A stretch of 64,000 bases of DNA from NCBI RefSeq assembly GCF_024679095.1, contig NC_066577.1:4454001-4518000 (forward strand). Direction: 5' to 3'. Positions 23,960 to 39,676 of this stretch are shown here, piece after piece; positions within the stretch are counted from its first letter, which is position 1; each line of letters opens with the position of its first letter. This DNA comes from Eriocheir sinensis (Eukaryota; Arthropoda; Malacostraca; Decapoda; Varunidae). The notes beneath the pieces are model-generated. The model saw only the letters and a list, made by a program, of their open reading frames with translations. It ran no database searches and was not told where the DNA came from. The translations under genes and the position numbers were made by a program.

Positions 23960-26290
23960 AGTTGAGAGCTCAGTGGCACCGACTGACCGAGTTATTTTCC
24001 CTTTGGTTTTGGTTTGAGTTGATGGTAGGATATAAGGTGTGCTCTGAGTGAAAAAAAAGTAAGATGTTAACTGATGGATTCATAAAATTGTGTGTAGAGT
24101 GCGATGTCAAGCTGTTAACTGAAAGCGGCGGAGGGGTGTTTGTAGCGGGAGCGGGGAGACAGGGAGAAGAGAAATACGAGATTGGGATGGCTCTGGCAGA
24201 GAGAGAGAGCACGAAAGTCGTAAGTGTGCCTTCTCTCTTCCCTCTCATATTTACTTGCTTTTAGGTGTAAGGTGCAGTCAAAGTGATTGGAGGACTATAT
24301 AATTATACTGTAGAGGCACCAAGTGAACTTGTCTGGTGACAGTGGTGAGTATGTAATGTGCTTCTGTATTATGACGGGGAGAGTGGCAGGCGACGCGAGA
24401 CGCGCATGGGACCTGTAAGGTCGACCTTTGCCGCTATATTACCACCTTTAATGACTGTTTTGTGCCTGACAGTGGACAGTGTAGAGTGGCTGAGTGACTA
24501 TTTTATGTTCAGCACTTGAACAATGGAGCTGCTGAGTTGAATAAGAGCAGGTGATCTATTTTGAGAAACATTCATTGACGACGTAGGCTCACGGGGCCGT
24601 AGCCTATTCATGTTATCCGTATAATATTTTCTGACCAAAAATTCCAAAATTCTGAAAATTATGATTGATAGACTTCATTTTCTGTTTATGTAGTACTCTT
24701 TTACTATAGCGTGTGTCATTTCTTGAGTTCACGCAGGCTTGGGATTTGTGCCTTTCCATTCTTTACACATTTCCTCCTTGGTCACAAAACGCCAGAAAGC
24801 GCCTCACGTACGTACTCCGTCTGGTGTAAGAAAGTCACCACTGACTCGGCTGATGCCCCGGATAGTTCAGTTAAACAGGTAGGTAAATAATTAAATAACG
24901 ATTAAGAATAATTACTGCAAAACACGTTAGGTGAAGAATCAGCAGCCAAGCCTAATCTAAAGCAATAAGTGACCCAGGTTTTCTCATGAGTTTGGAAGTG
25001 CTCACCTCAGTTCTAAGTGTCACTAAACCCTTGCCAGAAAAGCTGCAGGGGTCACAATAAGAACTGATGGGTGCTCTTGGAAGTGTAGCTACACAGAGCT
25101 GCATAGATGCATTTCAGTCCCATCGTGATGGAAATAAGTTCAACCAACTTTTTGCCCAAGCTGAGGAAAGGTACGGAGAGATCATCCAGAAGCCTTGAAC
25201 AATCAGAGGTCATCAGAATAATAATTAAGGCTAACCCTCCAACAGCAACTCCATGGGAGTACTATCGAAGAGCTCTTTTTCTCCCATTTTCGGACACTGC
25301 TATAGCACAACTCAGGGAAAGGTTTGCATCTAAACACATGAGGAGTTTTTTGTTGGGAAATCTTGTTCTCTCTCTTTCAGTTGATACTTATTTTAGTGAA
25401 CTGAAGGAGGCAGTTGAGTTTTATGGAAAATTTCTTGATGGAGATGCAGATCTCGTTGAAGATGAATATCTACGGGGGCAGAGTTATTGGAAGCGTCGTG
25501 AATCTCTTGAGAGGTCAAAGCAAATTGTTGAGACATTGGCATGTGCCAAAAAATTGGGCACATATCGGAAATTTTCCACCTTATTGCAATATATTCAACC
25601 CTACCTGTTAGCACTTCCACCAATGAGCGATCCTTTAGTGCCCTTAAATTGCTTACAACATACCTTAGGAACGCAATGAGTGAAAGTCGTTTAAGGACTG
25701 GCCTTACTTTGTCTATTGTGACACAAATCTTGATCACGAAGTCCTTGATGTATTTGCCCGTAAGAACAGACTCCTAAATTTGAGGTATACCAGTTTCACT
25801 GTATTGTTGTTAACAGTAACTGATCTAATTCATCTAGTTAATTTTTATTTCATATTCATAAAATACCTGACCCAGTTTCCATGTATCTTGTAAAAATATG
25901 TATTACAGCAGCAGCCTGTATAAACGAAGATTATACATGTTATATGAATATAACATTTTTTTTCCTTGCCAGCATGTAGTTCAAAAGTAAGTAGTGTTGT
26001 TTCGAGGGTAAATTTTTGCAGCCCAAATTACATAAATTAAGAAGATTTTAAAAGTAATGTTCGCTCAAGTAACATAAAATTAGTACTTTTAAGATTATTT
26101 AAATCTCCCAGATTTATGTTGTACTTATATGCTACCAACAAACTTCTAAAATGTACAGTGTATGTATACGTACATGCATATGCATGTATGTATAAAAAAT
26201 AATAAATTTACCTTAGCGATCTTACCCGAATCCTCAAGCTGTATGGGATCCCTGCGCTTGCAATAATACTGGACGCAGAAAAAAATATAC

Positions 26291-26382
<92 letters not shown>

Positions 26383-26417
26383 CCACCCTCCTTTACAATT
26401 TTCTGGGTACGCCACTG
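23785..26417 (+). mobile_element. hAT element, 2.6 kb, decayed
   Basis: The ends are CAGTGGCGTACC at 23785 and GGTACGCCACTG at 26417. The flanks CAGATACC and CGGAAACC match at 6 of 8 positions, a decayed 8-bp duplication. It carries a hAT transposase C-terminus (25107-25777) plus (TG)n at 23911-23957 and (TA)n at 26294-26380. It splits LINE-H. Confidence 0.82.
25107..25777 (+). pseudogene. hAT transposase, C-terminal part, frameshifted
   Basis: Frame 1 gives PPTATPWEYYRRALFLPFSD and LRERFASKHMRSFLL, seen in ZMYM/P52rIPK-like hAT transposases. A frameshift near 25590 leads into frame 2, which carries the hAT dimerisation motif TLPVSTSTNERSFSALKLL and TYLRNAMSESRLRTGLTL. The N-terminal zinc finger and most of the catalytic core are not readable upstream (24000-25100). 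hAT transposases excise and reinsert elements with CAGTGGCGTA-type ends like those flanking this one. Confidence 0.8.
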
Positions 26418-26425
26418 CGGAAACC

Positions 26426-27107
26426 CATACTCTTTTGTTCTATTTATTACATTTCCACCTGCACCCAAGTCCTGTCCCCATCAGACTCATCCCCAGTCAT
26501 CCCCAACACTTTCTCCTTACTGGACCTTACACAGAAATCCTGTCCGTAATCAGTCACTGCATTGACCATCTCCTGTGGTCCTCACTAAGGATTACCACAT
26601 CGTCTGCATACATCAGCACACTCAGCACATCATTTCTCATGCACTTACACGCCATAACCTGTATGTTTCACTCTCACTGCTAAGTCTTCTACATACAGCC
26701 CGAAAAGCAGAGTGGACAGGACGCACCCCTATCTCACTCCCCTTTAACTGGTCACCCATCCTGTCTCTATATCTCCTATACTGAATTTGGCTCTAGTGTT
26801 TTCGTACATGCTGCTAATAATCACCCCTGTCTCACTCCCCTTTAACTGGTCACCCATCCTGTCTCTATATCTCCTATACTGAATTTGGCTCTAGTGTTTT
26901 CATACATGCTGCTAATAATCACAATGACCCGATTACTCACACGAATCTCTTCTAAAGCCTTGGTTAGCATTCTCCTCTCTATCCTATCATATGCTTTCTC
27001 GAGGTCCAGGAAAGGTAGATATTTCCTCCGTCCATCCTCCCTGTTCTTTCAATCACAGCATTCACCACATACATGTTGTCTTCTCCTCTCCTGTCTTTCT
27101 TAAGACA
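26426..27107 (-). mobile_element. LINE-H, RT palm (piece 1 of 3)
   Basis: Minus-strand frames encode ISSMYENTRAKFSIGDIE, CVLSTLLFGLYVEDLAVRV and LMYADDVVIL, the RT catalytic box. A 98-bp direct duplication (26724-26919) repeats the YENTRAKF region. Stops and shifts make it inactive. The family matches 39.2/44.3 kb by its C-terminal Cys motif. Confidence 0.78.
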
Positions 27108-27900
27108 GCCAGTGGTATTCGCCAGGGAGGGATCGTGTCCTGTACCTGTACAACTTCTACACAGATGATCTCACTGCCGCTCTGCGTAACACAGGCACAG
27201 GCTGCCACTTCCATAATAGGTGCATCAACTCGCTGAGTAATGCGGATGACAGGGTACTGATGGCGCCCACAGTGGAGGCTCTGCAGGACCTTATTGGAGT
27301 GTGTCAGGCGTACGCTGCCACGCACGATATTGTCTACACCACCACCAAGACAGAGTGCATGGTAGTGCCGCCGCCACACTCCAGGGTGGCCTACCAAACA
27401 TCAGCATAGCTGATACCTGGGCCATGTCATCAACAGGGAACGGACCGATGATGATGACGTCAAGAAGCAGACCACCAAGCTCGCAGTCATCGGCAACACG
27501 ATGCTGAGGAAATTCTCCTTCTGCAGCACGTTGGTGAAGTTGGAGTTATTCAGGAGCCACTGCTACTCTCTCTACTGCAACTCGCTGTAGTCGCGGTATA
27601 GGGCTGCCTACATGAACCGTCTTAGAGTCTGTCATAACGACATCCTCAAGAGGCTTCTGGGGCTTCCTAGATGGACTAGTTCATCCCTGGCCTTCACCGG
27701 GCACGGGATGAACTGTCTGGCTGTGCTGCGTCGCCACGCCGCGTACGGTATAAGGAGTAGAGTGGAACAATCTGGGAACTCCATCATCACCTCCGTCAGA
27801 CTGAGCTCGACCTGCGTATGTATGTGGATCTATGCGGCGGGAGTGGCTGGGCCTTCTGTTCGTGTAGACTGTAGATTGTGCATTAGTGTGCCGTGCACAC
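27108..27900 (+). mobile_element. RTE-like LINE fragment
   Basis: Plus-strand frames give SGIRQGG, LYNFYTDDLTAALRNTGTG, a degenerate ADD box (NADDRVLMAP) and CQAYAATHDIVYTTTKTECM. A C-terminal DILKRLLGLPRWTSSS follows in another frame (27612-27932). The spacing matches RTE/CR1-type RT ends. It is joined head-on to LINE-H at about 27107. Confidence 0.68.
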
Positions 27901-28089
27901 GCATATATAATTATAAGCTGTCAATTATTTAAGCGTATATGTATCTCGGTTGATCTCGTTTGTTTGTTTTTGTTTTTGTTTTTTTACAGCTAAGGAGACA
28001 GCTCAAGGGCGCAAAGAAAAAAAAAGAAAAAAAAGGCCCGCTACTCACTGCTCCCGAACAGAGGTTAAAGGACTGTCCAAAATCAGAGG

Positions 28090-29684
28090 TTAATTTCGGG
28101 AGGAGAGGTGTCCTGATACCCTCCTCTTGAAAGAGTTCAAGTCGTAGGCAGGAGGAAATACAGATGAAGGAAGATTGTTCCAGAGTTTACCAGCGTGAGG
28201 GATGAAAGAGTGAAGATGCTGGTTAACTCTTGCATAAGGGGTTTGGACAGTATAGGGATGAGCATGAGTAGAAAGTCGAGTGCAGCGGGGCCGCGGGAGG
28301 GGGGGAGGCATGCAGTTAGCAAGTTCAGAAGAGCAGTCAGCGTGGAAATATCGATAGAAGATAGAAAGAGAGGCAACATTGCGGCGGAATTTAAGAGGTA
28401 GAAGACTATCAGTATGAGGAGGAGAGATGATGAGACGAAGAGCCTTAGCCTCCACTCTGTCCAGAAGAGCTGTGTGAGTGGAGCCCCCCCACACATGAGA
28501 TGCATACTCCATACGAGGGCGGACAAGGCCCCTGTATATGGACAGCAACTGTGCAGGGGAGAAGAACTGGCGGAGACGGTACAGAACGCCCAGCCTCGAG
28601 GAAGCTGATTTAGTAAGAGATGAGATATGAAGTTTCCAGTTCAGATTTTGAGTTAAGGATAGACCGAGGATGTTTAGTGTTGAAGAAGGTGATAGCTGGG
28701 TGTTGTCAAAGAATAGGGGATAGCTGTTTGGAAGATTGTGTCGAGTGGATAGGTGGAGACACTGTGTTTTTGAAGCGTTGAAGGACACCAGGTTCTTCTT
28801 GCCCCAATCGGAAATAATAGTAAGGTCTGAGGCTAAGCGTTCTGCAGCCTCCAGCCTTGAGTCGTTAAGTTCCTGAAGGGTGGGTCTTCTATTAAAAGAA
28901 GTTGAATAATGCAGAGTGGAATCATCGGCGTAGGAATGGATAGGACAGTTCGTTTTGGAAAGAAGATCATCAATGAACAACAGAAAAAGAGTGGGAGATA
29001 GGACAGAACCCTGTGGGACACCACTGTTAATAGATTTAGGGGAAGAACAGTGACCGTCTACCACGGCAGAAATAGAACGGTCAGAAAGGAAACTGGAGAT
29101 AAAGGTACAGAGAGAAGGATAGAAAGGAAACTGGAGATAAAGGTACAGAGAGAAGGATAGAAACCGTAGGAGGGTAGTTTAGAAAGCAAAGATTTGTGCC
29201 AGACCCTATCAAAAGCTTTTGATATGCCCAGCGCAATAGCAAAAGTTTCACCGAAACGGCTAAGAGAGGATGACCAAGAGTCAGTTAAGAAGGCTAGGAG
29301 ATCACCAGTAGAACGCCCCTTGCGGAACCCATACTGCCGATCAGATAGAAGGTCAGAAGTGGAAAGGTGCTTTTGAATCTTCCGGTTAAGGATTGATTCA
29401 AAAGCTTTAGATAGACAAGAAAGTAAAGCAATAGGACGGTAGTTTGAGGGATTGGAGCGGTCACCCTTCTTAGGTACAGGCTGTATGAAGGCATACTTCC
29501 AGCAAGAAGGAAAGGTAGATGTTGACAGGCAGAGGCGAAAGAGTTTGACCAGGCAGGGTGACAGCACGGAGGCACAGTTTTTAAGGACAATAGGAGGCAC
29601 TCCATCAGGTCCATAAGCCTTCTGAGGATTGAGGCCAGAGAGGGTATAGAAAACATCATTTTGAAGAATCTTTATAACAGGCAT
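28090..29684 (-). pseudogene. LINE reverse transcriptase (J1), catalytic Asp replaced
   Basis: 29684-29058 carries [49 protein letters not shown] and [13 protein letters not shown]. 29064-28090 carries [31 protein letters not shown]-type thumb and a C-terminal LNSFKRRVSGHL. In copy J2 the first box reads [13 protein letters not shown], so the catalytic Asp is Gly here. A roughly 40-bp tandem duplication (about 29090-29160) breaks the frame between the two parts. Confidence 0.85.
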
Positions 29685-30187
29685 AAAGGAGTCAGAGGGG
29701 GGATGAGTAGGAGGAATATGCCCAGAATCGTCCAGAGTGGAGTTTTTAGAAAAAGTTTGAGAGAAGAGTTCAGCCTTAGAGATAGATGAGACGGCAGTGT
29801 TGCCGTCAGGACTGAGGAGTGGAGGGAAATATGAAGAAGTGAAGTTGGAGGAGATGTTTTTGGCTAGATGCCAGAAGTCACGGGAAGAGTTAGAGAAAGC
29901 AAGGTTTTGACATTTTCTATTAATGAAAGAATTTTGATTAGTCGGAGAATAGATTTGGCACGATTTCGGGCAGAAATGTAAAGTTCATAATTAGCATTAG
30001 TTTGAAGGCTCTGGTACCTTTTGTGAGCTACCTCTATCATTGACAGCACGAGAACAAGCATGATTAAACCAAGGCTTTTTAGCGTGAGGAGTAGAGAAAG
30101 AACGAGGAATGTATGCCTCCATTCCAGAGACAATCACCTCTGTGATGCGCTGAGCACACAGAGGGGTCTCTATCCTGGAAGCAATAA

Positions 30188-31051
30188 TCATTCCACGGGA
30201 ATGGAAAAGTACATCCTCAGGTCGTCCCACCGAGCTGAAGCAAAATGCCAGAAGCATCGCCTCTTCGGTGGGTCCAGAGGGTGTACAGGAGCAATAGGAC
30301 AGGATGCAGAAATAAGATTGTGATCGGAGGAGCCCAACGGAGAGAACAGTTTGACAGAATAAGCAGAAGGGTTTGAGGTAAGGAAGAGGTCTAGAATGTT
30401 GGGCCGATCTCCAAGACGGTCGGGAATACGTGTAGGGTGCTGGACCAACTGCTCTAGGTCGTTGAGGATAGCAAAGTTGTAGGCTTGTTCACCAGGATGG
30501 TCAGTGAAAGAGGATGAAAGCCAAAGCTGGTGGTGAACATTGAAATCTCCTAGGATGGAGATTTCAGCGAAGGGAGAGTGGGTCAAGATGTGCTCCACTT
30601 TAGAATTCAAATAGTCAAAGAATTTTACATAGTTGGTAGAGTTAGGTGAGAGATAAACAGCACAGATGTATTTAGTAATGGAATGACAGTGAAGTCTTAA
30701 CCAGATGGTGGAAAATTCAGAAGAGTCAAGGTCGTGGGCACGAGAGCAAGTGATGTCGTTGCGCACGTAGGCGCAACATCCAGCTTTGGATTGAAATTTA
30801 GGATAGAGATAGTAGGAGGGAATAGAGTAGAGACTGCTGTCAGTAGCCTCAGAAACCTGTGTTTCGGTAAGGAAGAGAAGGTGAGGTTTAGAGGAGGAGA
30901 GATGATGTTCCACAGAATGAAAATTAGAGCGAAGACCGCGAATGTTGCAGAAATTGAGAAGAAAGAGGTTCGAGGAGTTATCAAGACACCTCTCGGGTCG
31001 GCAGCCAGAAGGGGAGTCCTCCCTGGGGGAATTTGTGGTCCCCCCCCCCAA
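30188..31051 (-). pseudogene. LINE AP-endonuclease domain (J1)
   Basis: Endonuclease/exonuclease/phosphatase-fold motifs appear in order: [38 protein letters not shown] and SSDHNLIS. This domain nicks the target strand to prime reverse transcription. The frame exits into [16 protein letters not shown] and is interrupted before the RT region. Confidence 0.8.
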
Positions 31052-31384
31052 TCGGGGACTCCGAGGCTTGGTGTATGTGCGCCATTTTGAAATTTTAATT
31101 TTGGGAAAAGGTGTATATGTTGTGTGAATGCAGTGAGGTGTGGATAGAGAGAGGATCTGTCTTTAGAGAGCATGCTGAACTACTCTCCGGTGTTGGTGAG
31201 ACAATAGGGAAACGGTTAGTGAGGACATGGGAAGGGTCTTTGGAGGGCTTCAGCTCCCTTCTCACCTCCCATATATACCTCACCGGGAGTGGCTTGCGCC
31301 CGCTCGGTAGGTGTCTTCCTACCTACTCCAGCCATAGTTTACTTGTCCTGTTTATATATTATACATTATATTATATTATATATT

Positions 31385-33689
<2,305 letters not shown>

Positions 33690-34055
33690 GCTTGCCTGCA
33701 CTCCTCCAATCCTGTGTGGTGTCATGAGACATCCGGGTATCGTGAGACATCCCATCCTGAATACGTACATGAATTTCGACACTACCGTGTCTTTCGTCGC
33801 CTGCTTGTCGGAATCTGTCCCACCCAAGTTATTTTATTATAAAAGCAAATAATGACGTATATATGTATAAAACTGGAATATCAGTCACTTTTTCTTCTTT
33901 GCATCGCTTTTTAGGTCCTCCTTGGTACTTTTTTACACTTGGATGCTTCACTTAGTTACTCTATGATAGTAAATTTTGGGTTCCGCGATGCAAAGTTAAG
34001 GATGGGATGTCTCATGATACCGGATGGCAGATGACACCACATCGGCATGCCTGAA
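33690..34055. repeat. Imperfect inverted repeat, ~60-70-bp arms
   Basis: CATGAGACATCCGGGTATCG and GAGACATCCCATCCT (33724-33757) are mirrored by AGGATGGGATGTCTCATGAT and ACCGGATG (33999-34027). GTGTGGTGTCATG pairs with GATGACACCACAT. This may be a small foldback MITE. Confidence 0.55.
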
Positions 34056-34105
34056 AAGGTTTGTTTGTGACGTGGTGAGGGCAGGGGGCAGGGGGCGGCG
34101 GGGTG

Positions 34106-34108
34106 TGT

Positions 34109-34192
<84 letters not shown>

Positions 34193-34215
34193 TATATATA
34201 TATCTATATATATAG

Positions 34216-34281
<66 letters not shown>
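34106..34281. repeat. (CT)n-(TA)n-(CA)n compound microsatellite
   Basis: Adjacent CT (34110-34140), TA (34141-34224) and CA (34225-34281) tracts. Confidence 0.93.
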
Positions 34282-34283
<2 letters not shown>

Positions 34284-34568
34284 CAGGCTTCACGGCCCGA
34301 CTGGGCGGCGGTTTGAGCCCGCTCAGGCCAGATTCTTTCCGTTGACTAGGAGTGGTTACTGTCCCCCCTCGAGCAAAGGGAATGGCCGTGTGTGTGAGAT
34401 CTTGGCAATACCCACAGATCGACGATAAAGAGCACTTACTTATGTCGGGAGTGTACCTGCTGGAGATTACGAGGCCAACAACTGATCAGGCAGTGGTGAA
34501 TTACACACACACTCCGTGGCTAGAGCGCTACCCTGCCACGCTTCACGGTCTGACAGGGCGGCGGATTT
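34282..34568 (+). mobile_element. SINE-3, one near-complete and one truncated copy in tandem
   Basis: The first copy starts in the head (CCAGGCTTCACGGCCCGACT, box-B-like GGTTTGAGCCCGC), runs through CGACGATAAAGAGCACTTAC and ends GAATTACACACACAC. A second head begins at once (CCGTGGCTAGAGCGCTACC, box-A-like) and stops at 34568. A CA tail follows each body. A tRNA-like origin is plausible but not proven. Confidence 0.65.
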
Positions 34569-34570
34569 GT

Positions 34571-34728
34571 TAAGTAATTTATGATGCGGGACTTTATCAA
34601 ACGCTTTCTGTAAATCAAGATAGACTATATATACGTCCAGTGATTTGATTAAGTCATAAACTATGAAGAGGTCGTTATAAAAGATCAATAGCTTTGATAG
34701 GCAGGATCTTTTGTTACGGAAGCCATGT

Positions 34729-34732
<4 letters not shown>
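34571..34732 (-). mobile_element. CR1-like LINE fragment (copy C)
   Basis: On the minus strand it encodes the YLDLQKAFDKVPHHKLL RT box, matching copies B and D. It begins directly after (TC)n on its sense strand (34733-34817). Confidence 0.78.

Positions 34733-34817
<85 letters not shown>
34733..34817. repeat. (GA)n between LINE copies C and D
   Basis: About 85 bp of GA. It separates the 5' end of copy C from the 3' terminus of copy D. Confidence 0.95.
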
Positions 34818-34821
<4 letters not shown>

Positions 34822-34887
34822 CATAGATTTACATAGAAAATCAGACCACACAGACCCCATGGTCCAGACTTGGTGGTCTGTCCTTAA

Positions 34888-35694
34888 GGGGAGCGTCTGC
34901 CATGTTCTAAGATATTATCAGAGGATCACCATTTTCTCACAGGTGATGTGTACCTTGAGTAGGAACATCATGTACAGTTTTGGTGAAGATTTGTTGAAAA
35001 AAAAAAATTATGAATTTTTTTTCAAAAATTTCAAAATTTTGAAATTGAAAAAAAGCATATTTAGAGTTTAGATAGCTCAAAAATAAAAACACCACTGGAA
35101 CGGGCATACAAAATAAGTGTATTCCTAGAGATTACTTTTCCATTTTTTTTTGTTTGTTTGTTTGTTTCTTCAAAGTTTAAATTTAGAAAATTTATATAAA
35201 AATTTTGATGATGTTTATCCAGATTCTGATCACTAGCATTTATAGCTAATTTTTTTCTCTTTCCAACGCTATCTTTATGTTTGTGCTAGGTCCATAAATA
35301 ACTTAGAAATATCAAATAAATGCGCGTGTGACCCTGTTTTGAGAAAACGAAGGAAAACTAAATTTATCGATCGCCCATCGATTCTGCTCTCCGATGACAA
35401 TGTATTGGTAATGAATGTCAATGTAACTCTAACCCTGTGTAAAAAAATATCCTCTATTGCAAAAATTACGGACATAAAAGCACTGATTCATGTATGCATA
35501 TTTTGGCGCGTAAAGCGCTCTGTATGGCAACACTACCAGATATTTAAAGGGCCGCCAGACCGCGCGAGGATTTAAATTTTAAAAAACTAACCTCGCCACG
35601 TGACACCCCATTGTATCCCTGGTATGATGAGCCCATAAAGTGAATTTCGAGGAATTAAAAATATTCATCAAAAATACCCCCCCAGACGCTCCCC
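34888..35694. mobile_element. TTAA-flanked non-autonomous DNA element, 807 bp
   Basis: TTAA at 34884-34887 and again at 35695-35698 brackets ends GGGGAGCGTCTG and CAGACGCTCCCC (12-bp TIR). Removing it restores GGTCTGTCCTTAAACCTAAG, the LINE 3' UTR seen in copy B. TTAA duplication is diagnostic of piggyBac-type and also of Kolobok elements. No transposase ORF. Confidence 0.88.
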
Positions 35695-35750
35695 TTAAAC
35701 CTAAGTGATTTTACATTAATCAGAAGACTCCAAAACGTTGCATTTCTACT

Positions 35751-36623
35751 CTAGTTGATATTAAGTTGAAGGAAGTGACGGTCGAGCTTATTTTTGAAGG
35801 AGTCAATCGTGTTACACTGGACCACTGATGGTGGAAGCTTATTCCATTCTCGCACTACAACGTTGGTGAAGAAAAATTTGGTGCAGTCTGAATTTACTTG
35901 TCTACATCTGAGTTTTACGCCATTGTTCCTCGTGCGCAAAGTGTCATCGATCATAAACAATGTTGATCTGTCTACATTCGTGAAACCATTAAGTATTTTA
36001 AAACATTCGATCAGTTTTGCCCGACGCTGAACACCTTCTAATTTAGCAATATCCTTTGCATGGTGGGGAGACCAAAACTGTACCGCATATTCCAAGTGGG
36101 GTCTGACTAAACTGTTGTAGAGCGGGAGTATTACATCTTTATTCTTGAATACAAAGTTTCTTTTAATGAAGCCCAACATTCTGTTCGCTTTATTTGCTGC
36201 ATCGATGCATTGCTGTGAGAATTTGAGGTTTGACGCGATTTTGACCCCCAAGTCCTTGACGCATTGAACGCTTTTGAGTTTAACGCCGCGCATTTCGTAT
36301 TCGAACTTCTTATTCCTCGTTCCAACTTGAAGGACCTGGCACTTGTCTACGTTAAAGGGCATCTCCCATCTATCCGACCAAGCTGAAATTTTGTGCAAAT
36401 CCTCTTGGAGGCTTTGCCTGTCTTCGTCAGTCAGAACCGAGTTACCAATCTTTGTGTCGTCTGCAAATTTACTAATGCGGTTATTGAGTCCAACATCCAC
36501 GTCGTTGATGTAAATAATGAAGAGCACTGGGCCAAGAACCGAGCCCTGAGGGACGCCACTAGTGACCGGCGCCCACTCTGAGTTAAATCCGTCAATCACT
36601 ACTCTTTGTTGTCTGCTGCTCAA
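35751..36623 (-). pseudogene. RT C-terminal half of LINE copy D
   Basis: A 290-codon open frame from SSRQQRVVIDGFNSEW through [24 protein letters not shown] and WEMPFNVDKCQVLQV to the end LDRHFLQLNIN. It is cut from its N-terminal half by the SINE-1 insertion. A short deletion joins VQRRA to KLIECFK. In B the same join reads through RRATKMIPSLRN, so about 30 residues are missing here. Confidence 0.83.
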
Positions 36624-36673
36624 CCAATTCGCGATCCATTGGTTTACTTGACCGTCAATACCTATTTGCTTTA

Positions 36674-37023
36674 ATTTGTAAAGTTTTTTTTTTTTTTTTT
36701 TTTTTTTTTACGTCGCTGCCTGTTGCGCCGGTAGGCATCTTCCTGGTGGGGCCTGATGGTCGGCCCAAGGCTTCTTCCAGGTGGGGCCTGATGGTCGGCC
36801 CAGCCCGTTCATAGTGGCGCCATCTTGCATTGGCTCATGCTGCCCCCCGGAACTCGTTCCTGATTCGCTTGGACGGCTTCCTCTAGAGTCCGGGTTGATG
36901 GGTGGTCTTCAGGACAGCATGTGGGTAGTTTTAAGCCACTCGGCGGTGACTGAAAAATCCGAGTGGTAGCGTGGGGATTCGAAACCGCGTCGTCCATCAC
37001 GCGGTGAATGTGGGCCCAGTACG

Positions 37024-37052
<29 letters not shown>
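36674..37052 (-). mobile_element. SINE-1 copy inserted in LINE D
   Basis: On the minus strand: head GGTAGGCGGTGGCCGAAGTG (box A), CGGTTTCGAATCCCC (box B), the AAAACTACCCACATGCTG body, two GGGCCGACCATCAGG units, CTACCGGCGCAACAGGC end and a poly-A tail (36688-36710 as T). About 6 bp of LINE are missing at the junction relative to copy B, and no target duplication is clear. Confidence 0.88.
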
Positions 37053-38780
<1,728 letters not shown>

Positions 38781-39223
38781 GTAAAAAAAACGTGCATCGA
38801 ATGTTTCCCTTGGGCAATGTTCTCCGTCCCCACATTTTATTGTCTTATCGTCCAGGGGGAGGTACCGCCCCCCTCCCTTGTTGTGCTTTCCTTCCTACCA
38901 TTGTATCATTTTAGTTTCATGGTGCTACCTACACATTAACAGTTGTATAATCACACACTGTCCTGCCTGGGGGTTGGGATGGCATGTTCCTCCCTTCTCC
39001 CTTGTTGTTTACCTGTAACAATAAGCTATCAATCAATCAATCAATCAGTTCATGTAGTCTCCTTGCTGAACACCGACTTTCTGTATGTTTTGTTTTCTTT
39101 CACAGGAGCTGCCGATACAAAGGCCTGGCCGGGGAGAAATCTCAAGCCACTTGTGACATCAAGTTCAAAATCAAGATAGACAGTGATAGACGGTGCAGAT
39201 AGTGACAGATAGACAGTGCAGGG

Positions 39224-39285
39224 AAAGGTGACGGTCTGAGGAGGTGGAAGCATGTGATGGAGCGAAAGACTACTTCGGAGTGGTA
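39224..39285 (+). mobile_element. LINE-H ORF2 segment, left of insertion
   Basis: CTGAGGAGGTGGAAG to GGTACAGGGAAA reads LRRWKHVMERKTTSEWYREK. It is continued in frame by the sequence after 44286. Confidence 0.72.
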
Positions 39286-39676
39286 CAGGGAAACAGGCAC
39301 GTGCAGAGGGGGGGTGCTAGGGGTGCCCAAGCACCTGCCCCTTTTGCTCCTGTTTTAAAAGTGCCCTTTTCAGAGAAATGTAATACAGGCCTGTGCCCCG
39401 CCCGTTCGATGTCTCGCAGGATTGACACGACTTCATTACATATTTCGCTTAATTTACTATTGCCTCAACTTATAATTAGTTCCATACATGTCTTCATTAT
39501 CAGCTTAATTAATTGTCCCATTCAGAGCTGAATATAGTCCCCTCCCAATCATAATTATATTAAACATAGTCAACACCAGGCCGTCCGGACGACAAGCAGC
39601 CAGCAGGGAGGCCTCGACGGCCATCTTGTCCTTATAGTCCAGCAGCTACTTCCTGTACAAGGCCAAATAAGGGATT

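Larger units (their letters stand above)
27975..31310 (-). mobile_element. Jockey-like LINE, near full length (copy J1)
   Basis: Reading on the minus strand: a 5' region (31310-31080), an AP-endonuclease (31051-30188), RT (29684-28090) and a 3' UTR. The 3' UTR contains GGACACCTCTCCTCCCGAAA, GTAGCGGGCCTTTT and GAGCTGTCTCCTTAGC, ending at a T/A-rich tail. It is a single-ORF design as seen here, with frames broken near 30190-29700 and 29090. The sister copy is at 53098 (+). Confidence 0.85.
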
